A stretch of 54,219 nt of DNA. Source: Caldithrix sp. GTDB lineage: Bacteria; KSB1; UBA2214; DYKH01. Location: positions 1 through 54,219 of the forward strand of contig DYKH01000021.1 in NCBI GenBank assembly GCA_020722685.1. The letters run 5' to 3'. The notes beneath the pieces are model-generated. The model was given only the letters and a program-made list of their open reading frames with translations. It had not been told where the DNA came from and made no database searches. Shown one piece after another: positions 1-7,048 of the stretch (the first letter of the stretch is position 1; each line of letters begins with the position of its first letter). Made by a program: the position numbers and the translations under genes.

Positions 1-9
1 TGAAAACGA

Positions 10-72
10 TCAATGTTCAACGTTCAACGGTCAATGGTCAATGGTCAAGGGTCAATGGTCAAGGGTCAAGGG
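10..72. repeat. Heptanucleotide tandem repeat (9 units)
   Basis: Nine consecutive 7-base units of the form TCAAnGn run from base 10 to 72. Variants are TCAATGT, TCAACGT, TCAACGG, TCAATGG and TCAAGGG. The 3' units are the most uniform. It resembles the short tandemly repeated heptamers found between genes in several bacterial groups. No coding role is visible. Confidence 0.9.
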
Positions 73-150
73 GGATAAACCGCGATTGGCCGCAGATACC
101 TCCGGCCAGATCAAGAAAAATCGTACATATTTAGCCAACTGAATAATTGT

Positions 151-244
151 GTCATTTCGAACGGAGTGAGAAATCTGGGAGCAACGAATTCGTACAACCA
201 CGCAGATTCGGAAGTGACAGATTCCTCCCTGCGGTCGGAATGAC
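151..244. repeat. MITE-like imperfect inverted repeat, copy 1
   Basis: The left end reads GTCATTTCGAACGGAGTGAG and the right end is its imperfect reverse complement, closing with GTCGGAATGAC. Conserved AAATCT and AGATTC blocks lie inside the arms. A related element lies at 39557-39636. No transposase is nearby, so this is a non-autonomous repeat of unknown mobility. Together with the heptamer repeat it fills the gene-free stretch 1-302. Confidence 0.7.
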
Positions 245-302
245 AGGCTTTGGTTCAGACGGCTAAATTCTTACGAAAAATCGAAAAACCAAAGGAGCCA
301 CT

Positions 303-608
303 ATGCCAGTTAGACCCAGTGACAAAGAAGAAGAATATTTCGCCAGGCTGGAATTTGCGCGAAAGAAAAAGCTGGAGGCCGAGCTGCAAAAGAAAATGGA
401 GCGGGATGAAAAGCGCAAACAAAAAGAGCTGCATTTTATGCACTGTCCCAAATGCGGCATGAAGCTCATCGAGATCGACTACAAAGGAATCGAGGTGGAC
501 AAATGCTCCTCTTGCGACGGCGTTTGGTTGGATGCCGGGGAGCTGCAGGCGGTATCCAAATTGGAGAAAAGCGTGCTGGACAAATTCTTCAGCGTCTTTA
601 ATAAATAG
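303..608 (+). CDS. Zinc-ribbon (zf-TFIIB type) protein
   Basis: This 101-residue cytoplasmic protein has a highly charged, probably helical N-terminal half (residues 8-45, rich in K and E). A zinc ribbon follows, with CPKC at 48-51 and CSSC at 68-71, then GVWLDAGEL. That tail after the second CxxC is typical of the bacterial zf-TFIIB family of small proteins. These are often annotated as putative transcription-related proteins, but their role is not established. The ATG at 303 follows AAAGGAGCCACT, a good ribosome binding site. The next gene is 66 bases downstream on the same strand, so the two may be co-transcribed. Function cannot be assigned beyond zinc binding. Confidence 0.85.
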   Translation: MPVRPSDKEEEYFARLEFARKKKLEAELQKKMERDEKRKQKELHFMHCPKCGMKLIEIDYKGIEVDKCSSCDGVWLDAGELQAVSKLEKSVLDKFFSVFNK

Positions 609-674
609 CTCGCTGACAAGCTCAAGATCCAGTCAATGAGCTGGTGTCTCGGCGAAACAAATAAGGAGAGACAC

Positions 675-1463
675 ATGAACAGGCGGGATTTTCTTGCCTC
701 CGCGACGCTGGCCGGGGCAGCCTCGCTTTCGGGTTTGGCGGTTGCAGTGGATGAAACCGAAACTGCGCGAGAATACTTTGAGCTCAGGCTCTACCATATG
801 CTTCCCGGTGCAAAAAAACAATTCCTCAACGACTTTTTGCGCGACGCCGCCATTCCGGCCTGGAATCGCCTAGGCATCAAGCCGGTCGGCGTTTTCAATG
901 TGCTCTATGGACCTAATCAACCGACCCTCTATGTTCTGCTTCCGCACCAGTCCATCGAGTCGGTCGTCACGGCGTCTACGCGGCTGTTGGAGGATGTCGA
1001 GTTCCAAAAGATCGGAGCGGCATTTCTGAACGTTCCGCTATCGGATCCTGCTTATGTGCGCATGGAAAGCTCCCTGATGACGGCCTTCAGCCAAATGCCG
1101 CAACTGATTCCCCCGTCGGAGGGCGGAAAAAAATTGTCGCTGTTTGAGCTGCGTACCTATGAAAGTCATACGGAAAAGGCGGCGAAGAAAAAAATCGAAA
1201 TGTTCAATGAAGGCCGGGAAATCGAGATCTTCCGCAAAACCGGTTTGCAGCCGGTGTTCTTTGGCGAAACCTTGATCGGCCCCCGAATGCCCAACTTGAC
1301 GTATATGCTGGCTTTCGAGGACATGGCGTCGCGCGACAAAGCTTGGGACGCTTTTCGCAACAGCCCGGAATGGAAATCGCTCTCTGCTAACCCGGCTTAT
1401 GCCGACACGGTTTCCAACATCACGGATATCTTTTTGCGTCCGGCGCCGTATTCGCAGATTTAG
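675..1463 (+). CDS. NIPSNAP family protein with Tat signal
   Basis: The 262-residue product opens with a twin-arginine signal (MNRRDFLASATLAGAASLSG), so it is likely exported folded. The body holds two ferredoxin-like NIPSNAP repeats. The first contains YFELRLYHMLPG near residue 33 and the second starts near residue 170 with LSLFELRTYES. NIPSNAP proteins are dimeric alpha-beta barrels without a defined general reaction; bacterial copies often sit in sugar-catabolic loci with Gfo/Idh/MocA dehydrogenases, as here. I chose the ATG at 675 over an upstream in-frame start at 636 because AAGGAGAG precedes it and the Tat motif then lies at the very N terminus. Confidence 0.85.
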   Translation: MNRRDFLASATLAGAASLSGLAVAVDETETAREYFELRLYHMLPGAKKQFLNDFLRDAAIPAWNRLGIKPVGVFNVLYGPNQPTLYVLLPHQSIESVVTASTRLLEDVEFQKIGAAFLNVPLSDPAYVRMESSLMTAFSQMPQLIPPSEGGKKLSLFELRTYESHTEKAAKKKIEMFNEGREIEIFRKTGLQPVFFGETLIGPRMPNLTYMLAFEDMASRDKAWDAFRNSPEWKSLSANPAYADTVSNITDIFLRPAPYSQI

Positions 1464-1643
1464 CCGTTGAATCTCCTGCCGCGGAGTCGCAAAGACACAA
1501 AGACAATTCTCTTAGGACGACTTGTTCCGGGGCGTCTTAATCCGGAGGCCGCCCAGTGAATGGCGCACTCCAATGTTTCGATGTTATCGGCGGTCGCCAG
1601 CCCCGAGAAAACCGACTGGAGAGGATCGCGGCTTACAGATCGC

Positions 1644-2356
1644 TCACCTAATCACCAGCCAGGTTCGTCCTTTGGCCGGTACTCTCACCGGAATGTTTAC
1701 CTGGTAGCTTCTGTCCAGTTGATATGATTTTGGGGGGCCATCCTGCTCGGAAATGTTTGCTATATCGGAAAGACCTGTGTAGTACAACGGCAGGGAAAGC
1801 CTCCGCTGTACTTCTCGATCGAGCGGATTGTAGACCATCGCCAGACCTTTTTCTCTATGCTGGGGATTGACATGCAGAATACAGTCAATATCCCGCTCAT
1901 CCGCCCGGCGCACGTGGATGATGTCCGAATCCAGAATGGCGCGATGCTTATTATAGGAATCCACCCATTTCTTGACCACTGCCTTGGTTTCCTCACAATC
2001 ATACAAACGTGGTCCGCGATAGCATGCCTGCACACCGGAGCCGAAATTTTGCGCCAGGTGCGCTCTGACCATTCAACTCCAGCATGGTTTCCGGCTTGAT
2101 TCCGCGAACGAACTCCTCGCCGTTCTGCTGCAATCTCAGGCTGATGGTGGCCAAATTGGGGTAGAGGCGAAAGGTCCGGCTGATCAGGCCGTTGGTCAGG
2201 GTCACCGTCTGGTTCTCGTTATATTCTTCAAGTCTGACGTGCGTGGATTGGAGAGACCAACCAGTCGGGGACTGACTGGCGATCCGAGGCGTCGATGGTA
2301 GTGATGAGGATCAATTCCGACAAGAACAGCAAAGCTACAACAAGATACTGCCGCAT
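1644..2356 (-). pseudogene. Decayed glycosidase-like secreted protein
   Basis: Three overlapping reading-frame pieces on the minus strand look like the two ends of one larger protein. From 2356 there is an N-terminal signal segment (MRQYLVVALLFLSELILI). A frameshift near 2235-2250 leads into VTLTNGLISRTFRLYPN and onward to about 2080. A second frame change leads into the C-terminal part, which contains GVQACYRGPRLYD, ILDSDIIHVRR, ILHVNP and MVYNPLDREV and ends at 1644. From memory, the end segments resemble the N- and C-termini of large (about 700-residue) secreted glycosidase-like proteins. If so, the catalytic middle has been deleted. The family is not certain. It lies beside other sugar genes, which fits. 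Confidence 0.7.
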
Positions 2357-2387
2357 TCTACGAGTTCTCCGTATCCAGGGTAGGAAT

Positions 2388-2421
2388 GAAAAACCCGTGA
2401 GCTCAATTCTCCCACGGGTTG
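2388..2421 (-). terminator. Rho-independent terminator of ahpC
   Basis: The stem AACCCGTG (2392-2399) pairs with CACGGGTT (2413-2420). Read on the minus strand, a TTTTT run follows the hairpin. It sits about 100 bases past the end of the peroxiredoxin gene. The plus strand also has a T run (2422-2426), so it could act in both directions. Confidence 0.75.
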
Positions 2422-2521
2422 TTTTTGATGGGGGCACTTTTATGTTATTGCTTTCGAGGAAGCTATCGCATAAGCGCGACGTAGCAACTCGCAGCCGGTT
2501 TGCGGAAAGTGGGAGACCAGC

Positions 2522-3121
2522 TTATAGCTTTTCCGCCTGGGCAGCCAAATATTCAGCTACACCCTCTGCTGTCGCTTTCATGGCAATTTTGCCTTCCTGC
2601 CATCCGGCCGGGCAGACTTCGCCGTATTTTTCATAGTGTTTCAAGGCATCGATCATGCGCAGCATTTCGTCGACGTTGCGTCCAAGCGGCAAGTTGTTCA
2701 CCACTTGATGCTGCACGACACCTTCCTTTTCGATCAGGAAAGAAGCGCGCAAAGCCACACCATCGGCGTGCTCGACGCCGTAGGCTTGGGTGATTTCGTG
2801 CTTGATGTCAGCAACCATCGGGAACCGAACTTCGCCGATTCCGCCCTGCTCGATGGGGGTGTTTCTCCAAGCACAGTGGGTGAATTTGGAGTCAACTGAG
2901 ACGCCAACAACTTGCACGCCGCGCTGATTGAACAGCGACAGGCGATGATCGTGTGCCAGGATTTCGGTTGGGCAGACAAAGGTAAAATCCATTGGCCAGA
3001 AGAACAGGACCACGTGTTTTCCTCGCAGGCTCGAAAGCTTGAAATCGTCTTGGATGCTGCCATCCGGCATGACCGCCGGAGCAGAGAAATCGGGGGCTTG
3101 TTTGGTTACTAAAACGCTCAT
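2522..3121 (-). CDS. ahpC: Typical 2-Cys peroxiredoxin (AhpC/Prx1 type)
   Basis: This 199-residue thioredoxin-fold peroxidase reduces hydrogen peroxide and organic peroxides in the cytoplasm. The peroxidatic cysteine is C50 within DFTFVCPTEI. The resolving cysteine is C170 within YGEVCPAGW, so a typical 2-Cys homodimer is expected. Length matches the family. The ATG at 3121 follows TAGGAGAAACCA. No ahpF or thioredoxin reductase lies nearby, so the reductant is unknown. It appears to be a single-gene transcript, with its own upstream promoter-like site and a terminator downstream. Confidence 0.95.
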   Translation of the reverse strand: MSVLVTKQAPDFSAPAVMPDGSIQDDFKLSSLRGKHVVLFFWPMDFTFVCPTEILAHDHRLSLFNQRGVQVVGVSVDSKFTHCAWRNTPIEQGGIGEVRFPMVADIKHEITQAYGVEHADGVALRASFLIEKEGVVQHQVVNNLPLGRNVDEMLRMIDALKHYEKYGEVCPAGWQEGKIAMKATAEGVAEYLAAQAEKL

Positions 3122-3195
3122 TGGTTTCTCCTATCAAATTGCATGTATGTGAAATAGTGAAAGCACCTATGCTTTGTAGTTCCTTTCGCGTTGTC

Positions 3196-3224
3196 CAAGT
3201 AGTAAATAAGAGTTCTTCTGTCAA
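3196..3224 (-). promoter_or_regulatory. Possible sigma-70 promoter of ahpC
   Basis: On the minus strand a perfect TTGACA (3224-3219) is followed after 17 bases by TACTTG (3201-3196). The -35 is strong and the -10 weak. The position is 75 bases upstream of the ahpC start. Confidence 0.4.
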
Positions 3225-3245
3225 GATTATTTTGTCAGTTTGGTT

Positions 3246-4061
3246 TTAAACCAGCACCTTCCATTTTTTCATGCTGGTAGAGCCGTAAAGGTTCGGCGAT
3301 TGTGGGTATTGCTGGGACGGCAGCATCTTGCGGATCGCTTTGTACCAGTCTTTGTAGGTAGATTTGGCTGTCAGCGGCTTCAAGGCTTGCAGCGCCACAA
3401 AAGAGAAGGCGCCGTTGGGCCGCCCCTCAAAGTAGGCGTCATAGCTGTACTCGGTGTCTTGGCAGCCGGCCAATAACAAAGCGGCGTATCGTCCCGGAGG
3501 GTTCGATGCGCGCATGGCGCGACGGACGCCCAGCTTGGACAGTTCGCGCTTGGAGAGAAACACCGAAGGCGGCAAGAAGCGCACCTTGCGTTGGGGAGCT
3601 TTTTGGCCCTTGATGGTTGGAGGTGTCGTTATTGGGGCGAACTTGGCTACGGTGCCGGAGTGGCAGGAATCAGAGATCATGAGAATTTTGACGTCCGTTT
3701 GCTTGGCGCTGAAAAGATCGAATAGATCGTCATCGGTGATGGGTCCCTTGGTTCGGATATCGTACGGGCATAGACATTCATCGGTGCCGTCGGGCTCGTC
3801 ACCATCCAGGTCGGGCACTTAGGAGCCATGTCCTGAATATTGAATGACAAGAAGGTCTCCTTTCTTGGCTTCGGTTATCATCGCTTTGATCGGCTTGCGT
3901 ATGCCTTCACCGGTTGCTTTTCGGTCCAACAGCTTTTCGACCGCAAAGCCGCGCGCTGATAGGGCTTCTGCCCAGTCGTTGGCGTCATTGACACATCCGG
4001 CCAGGTCGTTCTCGGTGCCCGGATAATTGTTGATGCCGATACATAACCCTTGTTTGTTCAT
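3246..4061 (-). pseudogene. Metacaspase (peptidase C14) interrupted by TAA
   Basis: Read through, this is a caspase-fold cysteine peptidase of about 270 residues. It begins MNKQGLCIGINNYPG and keeps the catalytic histidine in QYSGHGS (H78) and the catalytic cysteine in ISDSCHSG (about residue 133). Codon 81 is TAA, between GHGS and VPDLDGDEPDG. In relatives that position is commonly Q, so a single CAA-to-TAA change explains it. The upstream fragment therefore keeps only the histidine and the downstream one only the cysteine. The ATG at 4061 follows AAAGGAGAACCCAAA. The downstream half opens with GTG directly after the stop but has no ribosome binding site of its own. The rest of the frame is clean, so the change is recent, a sequencing error, or read through. 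The DUF4143 ATPase lies 100 bases upstream on the same strand. Confidence 0.8.
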
Positions 4062-4161
4062 TTTGGGTTCTCCTTTGGTCCACATTAAGGACGAATTCTT
4101 TGCCTCAATTCTCGGTCGCGATGGAAAGTAATCCTGCCCCGGCACGTTGTCAACAGCTCTT

Positions 4162-5301
4162 CTAAGCAAGATGCGTTGCGATGAATGTAGAAAGGTTGAT
4201 AAAATGGACAGTGATGTCTCCATACCTGCGTGAAAACGGTCTTTCAACATCGGAAGCTACGACGAAGAATCTTGAATTCGGGTACTGCCGGCCAAATGCT
4301 TGTAGATTGGTCGGGTCCAAATCGTCTGCCGACCACTTGCATTCGATAGCCGTTGGTGCGCTTCCGCGCTTGGATAGAACAATGTCGACTTCGTGCTTGC
4401 GTTTGTCCCGCCAGTAATAGATGTCTCGTGTCTGCAGATGGGCGTGAAGCTCGTTTAAGACGAAATGCTCCCAGAGCAACCCCAGATCCTGACTGCGCAA
4501 TTCATGCCAACCCTTATGATAACAGACAAAGCCAGTATCAAAGGCGTATACTTTCGGTGCCGCTATGATTTCAGAGGCAAGCTGAGTACTATACGGACGG
4601 AGAACATGGACAACAAAAGTCTCCTCCAGCACCCTAAGATAGTTCGAAATAGTCCCTCGGCTTACCTCACAAGGTTTGGAAAAGCTGGTTGCTTCAAAAA
4701 TTCCTCCGGTTTGAGCCATGAGCAGCTCAGCGAATTTCTGAAACGATTGGCGTCTCTCCAAACGGAATAGTTCTTGAATGTCTTTTGCCCAGTAGGCATC
4801 CATCCACTCCGAGAAATCGCGCTCAGGAAATTCGGGAGACAAAAAAAAGGGTGGTAGCCCCCCGCGCAAAAATCGATGCTCCAAATCCTCAAGCTGAAAA
4901 TCTCGTAAATCCGCCAAGGTCATGGGCGTCAGCCATAATTCCGTTTTTCTTCCAGCTAAGGTGTCTTTGAATTTGGCCGAGGCTCCGAGGGTGGACGAAC
5001 CCGTAGCCAGAACCCGAGTGTCCGCGTAGTAGTCCGCAGCTATTTTTAAAAGTTCTGAGGGGTTGTCCAGCCGATGGATTTCATCGAGGATCACCCGGCG
5101 GTTTCGCAGGCCGTCGAGAAATTTTTGCGGATCCTCCATCACCCGCCGAACGCGTGGTAGCTCACAGTCGAAATACTCAATGTCCGGTAGGCTTTGACAC
5201 AAGAATGTCTTGCCTACCCGGCGGACTCCGGAAAGCCAAATCACCGATCGGCGCTTCCAAGCCTCTTCTATTTTTGTTATCCAATAGCTTCTGTGTACCA
5301 T
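4162..5301 (-). CDS. AAA ATPase with DUF4143 domain
   Basis: This cytoplasmic P-loop ATPase of about 379 residues belongs to the AAA_14/DUF4143 group. Walker A is SGVRRVGKT and Walker B is RVILDEIHR. A sensor-like VLATGSSTLG follows. The C-terminal DUF4143 part ends in a region with HEVDIVLS and AIECKWS, a PD-(D/E)XK-like nuclease signature. Cellular function of this very common family is not known. An in-frame ATG at 5319 would add six residues but lies inside an inverted repeat (5316-5367). I prefer ATG 5301, giving MVHRSYWITKIEEAW, as in relatives. The interrupted metacaspase follows 100 bases downstream; a functional link is only a guess. Confidence 0.85.
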   Translation of the reverse strand: MVHRSYWITKIEEAWKRRSVIWLSGVRRVGKTFLCQSLPDIEYFDCELPRVRRVMEDPQKFLDGLRNRRVILDEIHRLDNPSELLKIAADYYADTRVLATGSSTLGASAKFKDTLAGRKTELWLTPMTLADLRDFQLEDLEHRFLRGGLPPFFLSPEFPERDFSEWMDAYWAKDIQELFRLERRQSFQKFAELLMAQTGGIFEATSFSKPCEVSRGTISNYLRVLEETFVVHVLRPYSTQLASEIIAAPKVYAFDTGFVCYHKGWHELRSQDLGLLWEHFVLNELHAHLQTRDIYYWRDKRKHEVDIVLSKRGSAPTAIECKWSADDLDPTNLQAFGRQYPNSRFFVVASDVERPFSRRYGDITVHFINLSTFIATHLA

Positions 5302-5315
5302 ACGCCAGTAATTTA

Positions 5316-5367
5316 GCATTTAGTGCGACTTTATGCAAGTAGAATGTCGTTTAGTCGCACCAAATGC
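5316..5367. promoter_or_regulatory. 15-bp inverted repeat upstream of DUF4143 ATPase
   Basis: GCATTTAGTGCGACT (5316-5330) is repeated inverted at 5353-5367 with one mismatch, separated by 22 bases. It sits directly before the ATPase start, where an operator or a 5'-leader hairpin would be expected. The element at 5302-5543 is otherwise empty: I see no gene there. Confidence 0.6.
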
Positions 5368-5543
5368 CAAGCGGATCCATTTGGCCATCGACCGAAAAGT
5401 CAAAAAAAGAATGTCGCTCAACTTCTTGGTTGAGGCTTGAAAGAATTTCTCAAGATCAACCTACGCGCGCAATTCTATTCATTTGCCCGCGAATTGAGAA
5501 TCAAATCAACACGCTTCGCCAAGCCCAGGCAAAGTTTCCTAAG

Positions 5544-6869
5544 CTACGCCTTGGGCAGCGCCCACGGCTTTCGGTATTCGCGCATCAAATGCTTATCAGC
5601 CTCGGGGTTATTGACGAATTTTTCATTTTTGCCGTCCCACTGCAGGCGCTGTTTAGTCCAAAGGGCGATATTGCCCAGCAGCGGCAACGACGTGGATCTG
5701 TGCCCGATTTCGATGTCGCAGATCGGCCGTTCGCGCGTCTTGATGCACTCGAGAAAGTTCAGTGCATGCTCCTTATTGCCGGAAGAGCGCGATTCCCGAC
5801 TCAAGGGCACCCTTTTCGCCACTGATTCATCGCCACGACGTTCGTATTCGGGGATCAGCTCATAACGGCTGCGATCGACAAACAAGGAAGCATCGCTGCC
5901 GTAAAAAAGGATGCCGTAGCTGCGCTTGTCGAAACCACGAGAATTACAGGCTTGGTTCGTGTAGGTCAAAATCCAGTCGTCAAAGTCGTATTGGACTTGC
6001 AGGGTATCGGGCGTCTCCCGATTATCGGTAAGGAAATACTTTCCACCCGAGGCACTCACAAATTTCGGACTATCGACTTTCATGGCCCAGAGGACGATGT
6101 CGATCAAATGCACGCCCCAATCGGTGAGCATGCCGCCGGCATAGTCCCAGAAATAGCGAAAAGTGGACCAACGGTTTTCGGCCACGCCAAAGCGGTTCGC
6201 GTTAAAGGGCCGCATGGGTGCCGGGCCCAGCCACAAATCCCAGTCGAGTTCCTTGGGCGGCTCGCTGTCCGGCGGATTGCCGATGCCGTCGGGATACTCG
6301 TTACCCACGTTCCAGGTGCGCACAAAGCTGATTTTGCCCAAAATGCCGCTGCGCACAATATCGACCGCGTCTTGAAAATGCTCGGCGGAACGCTGCATGG
6401 TGCCGACCTGAACGACTCGGTTCGTGCGGCGAGCCACTTCCACCATGCGCCGGCCTTCTCCCACCGTTACCGAGGAGGGCTTTTCGACAAAAACATCCTT
6501 TCCGGCTTCGCAGGCGAGCGTCGTCTGCAAGGCATGCCAGTGGTCCGGTGTGGAGATGACCACGGCGTCAATGTCTTTCCGTTCCAATAGCTTGCGAAAA
6601 TCCTTGTAGGGCTTGGCCTTGCCCTCGGTCAGGTCCAAGGCTTTTTTCAAATTCGGCTCATAAACGTCGCAGACGGCCACGATGTCCACTTGTTTGGTGT
6701 CTTTTTGCGTAGAGATATTCCCCAGTCCCATCCGTCCGGTGCCGATGAATCCGAGCTGAATGCGATCATTGGCGCCTTTGGCCCGGCTGATGCTTGGAGC
6801 GGCTGCTCCGGTTAAGCCGGCAGTCAGGGTGACGGATTTCAGAAAATCACGACGGTTTTTTTCTGCCAT
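5544..6869 (-). CDS. Gfo/Idh/MocA family oxidoreductase, Tat-exported (copy 1)
   Basis: The 441-residue protein has a Tat signal (RRDFLKS, residues 6-12). The Rossmann NAD(P) motif GFIGTGRMG is at 40-48, TPDHWH at 107-112 and the family EKP motif at 129-131, where K is a catalytic residue. The C-terminal half carries the alpha/beta substrate domain (DWDLWLGPAP, FWDYAGGMLTDWG). Members oxidise or isomerise sugars and sugar derivatives with NAD(P). The Tat-type, LGPAP-containing subgroup is usually secreted, often with a tightly bound cofactor. A paralogue follows upstream at 7049. Substrate cannot be read from the sequence. Confidence 0.92.
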   Translation of the reverse strand: MAEKNRRDFLKSVTLTAGLTGAAAPSISRAKGANDRIQLGFIGTGRMGLGNISTQKDTKQVDIVAVCDVYEPNLKKALDLTEGKAKPYKDFRKLLERKDIDAVVISTPDHWHALQTTLACEAGKDVFVEKPSSVTVGEGRRMVEVARRTNRVVQVGTMQRSAEHFQDAVDIVRSGILGKISFVRTWNVGNEYPDGIGNPPDSEPPKELDWDLWLGPAPMRPFNANRFGVAENRWSTFRYFWDYAGGMLTDWGVHLIDIVLWAMKVDSPKFVSASGGKYFLTDNRETPDTLQVQYDFDDWILTYTNQACNSRGFDKRSYGILFYGSDASLFVDRSRYELIPEYERRGDESVAKRVPLSRESRSSGNKEHALNFLECIKTRERPICDIEIGHRSTSLPLLGNIALWTKQRLQWDGKNEKFVNNPEADKHLMREYRKPWALPKA

Positions 6870-6891
6870 ACTTTAGTTTCCCTTTCTCAAA

Positions 6892-6976
6892 GCAAGTGGC
6901 AAGTTACAGGTCGGATGTGGCGGGCCACAAGCCACAAGTGCGAGGTCCTCATTTGTACTGGTAACTTGCCACTTGC
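6892..6976. repeat. Perfect 16-bp inverted repeat
   Basis: GCAAGTGGCAAGTTAC at 6892-6907 is repeated exactly in inverted orientation at 6961-6976. The 53-base interior also contains shorter CCACAAG copies. It lies between the two Gfo/Idh/MocA genes. It is a large potential cruciform or a repeat element rather than a simple terminator, because no T run follows. Confidence 0.8.
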
Positions 6977-7048
6977 AGCGTATTACTTGCCTCTTTTGGA
7001 TTTAGTAAGTTAGTCATCAATAAGCCACAGTCGGCTATCCGTCACCGT

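Noticed and set aside
1464..1643. Minus-strand stretch reading DPLQSVFSGLATADNIETLECAI
   Set aside because: It looks protein-like but has no start and runs into low-complexity sequence. I could not assign a family, so it is only a possible remnant of another decayed gene.
3246..3818. Downstream half of the metacaspase as an independent gene starting at GTG
   Set aside because: It lacks its own ribosome binding site and the catalytic histidine, and its sequence is the direct continuation of the upstream half.
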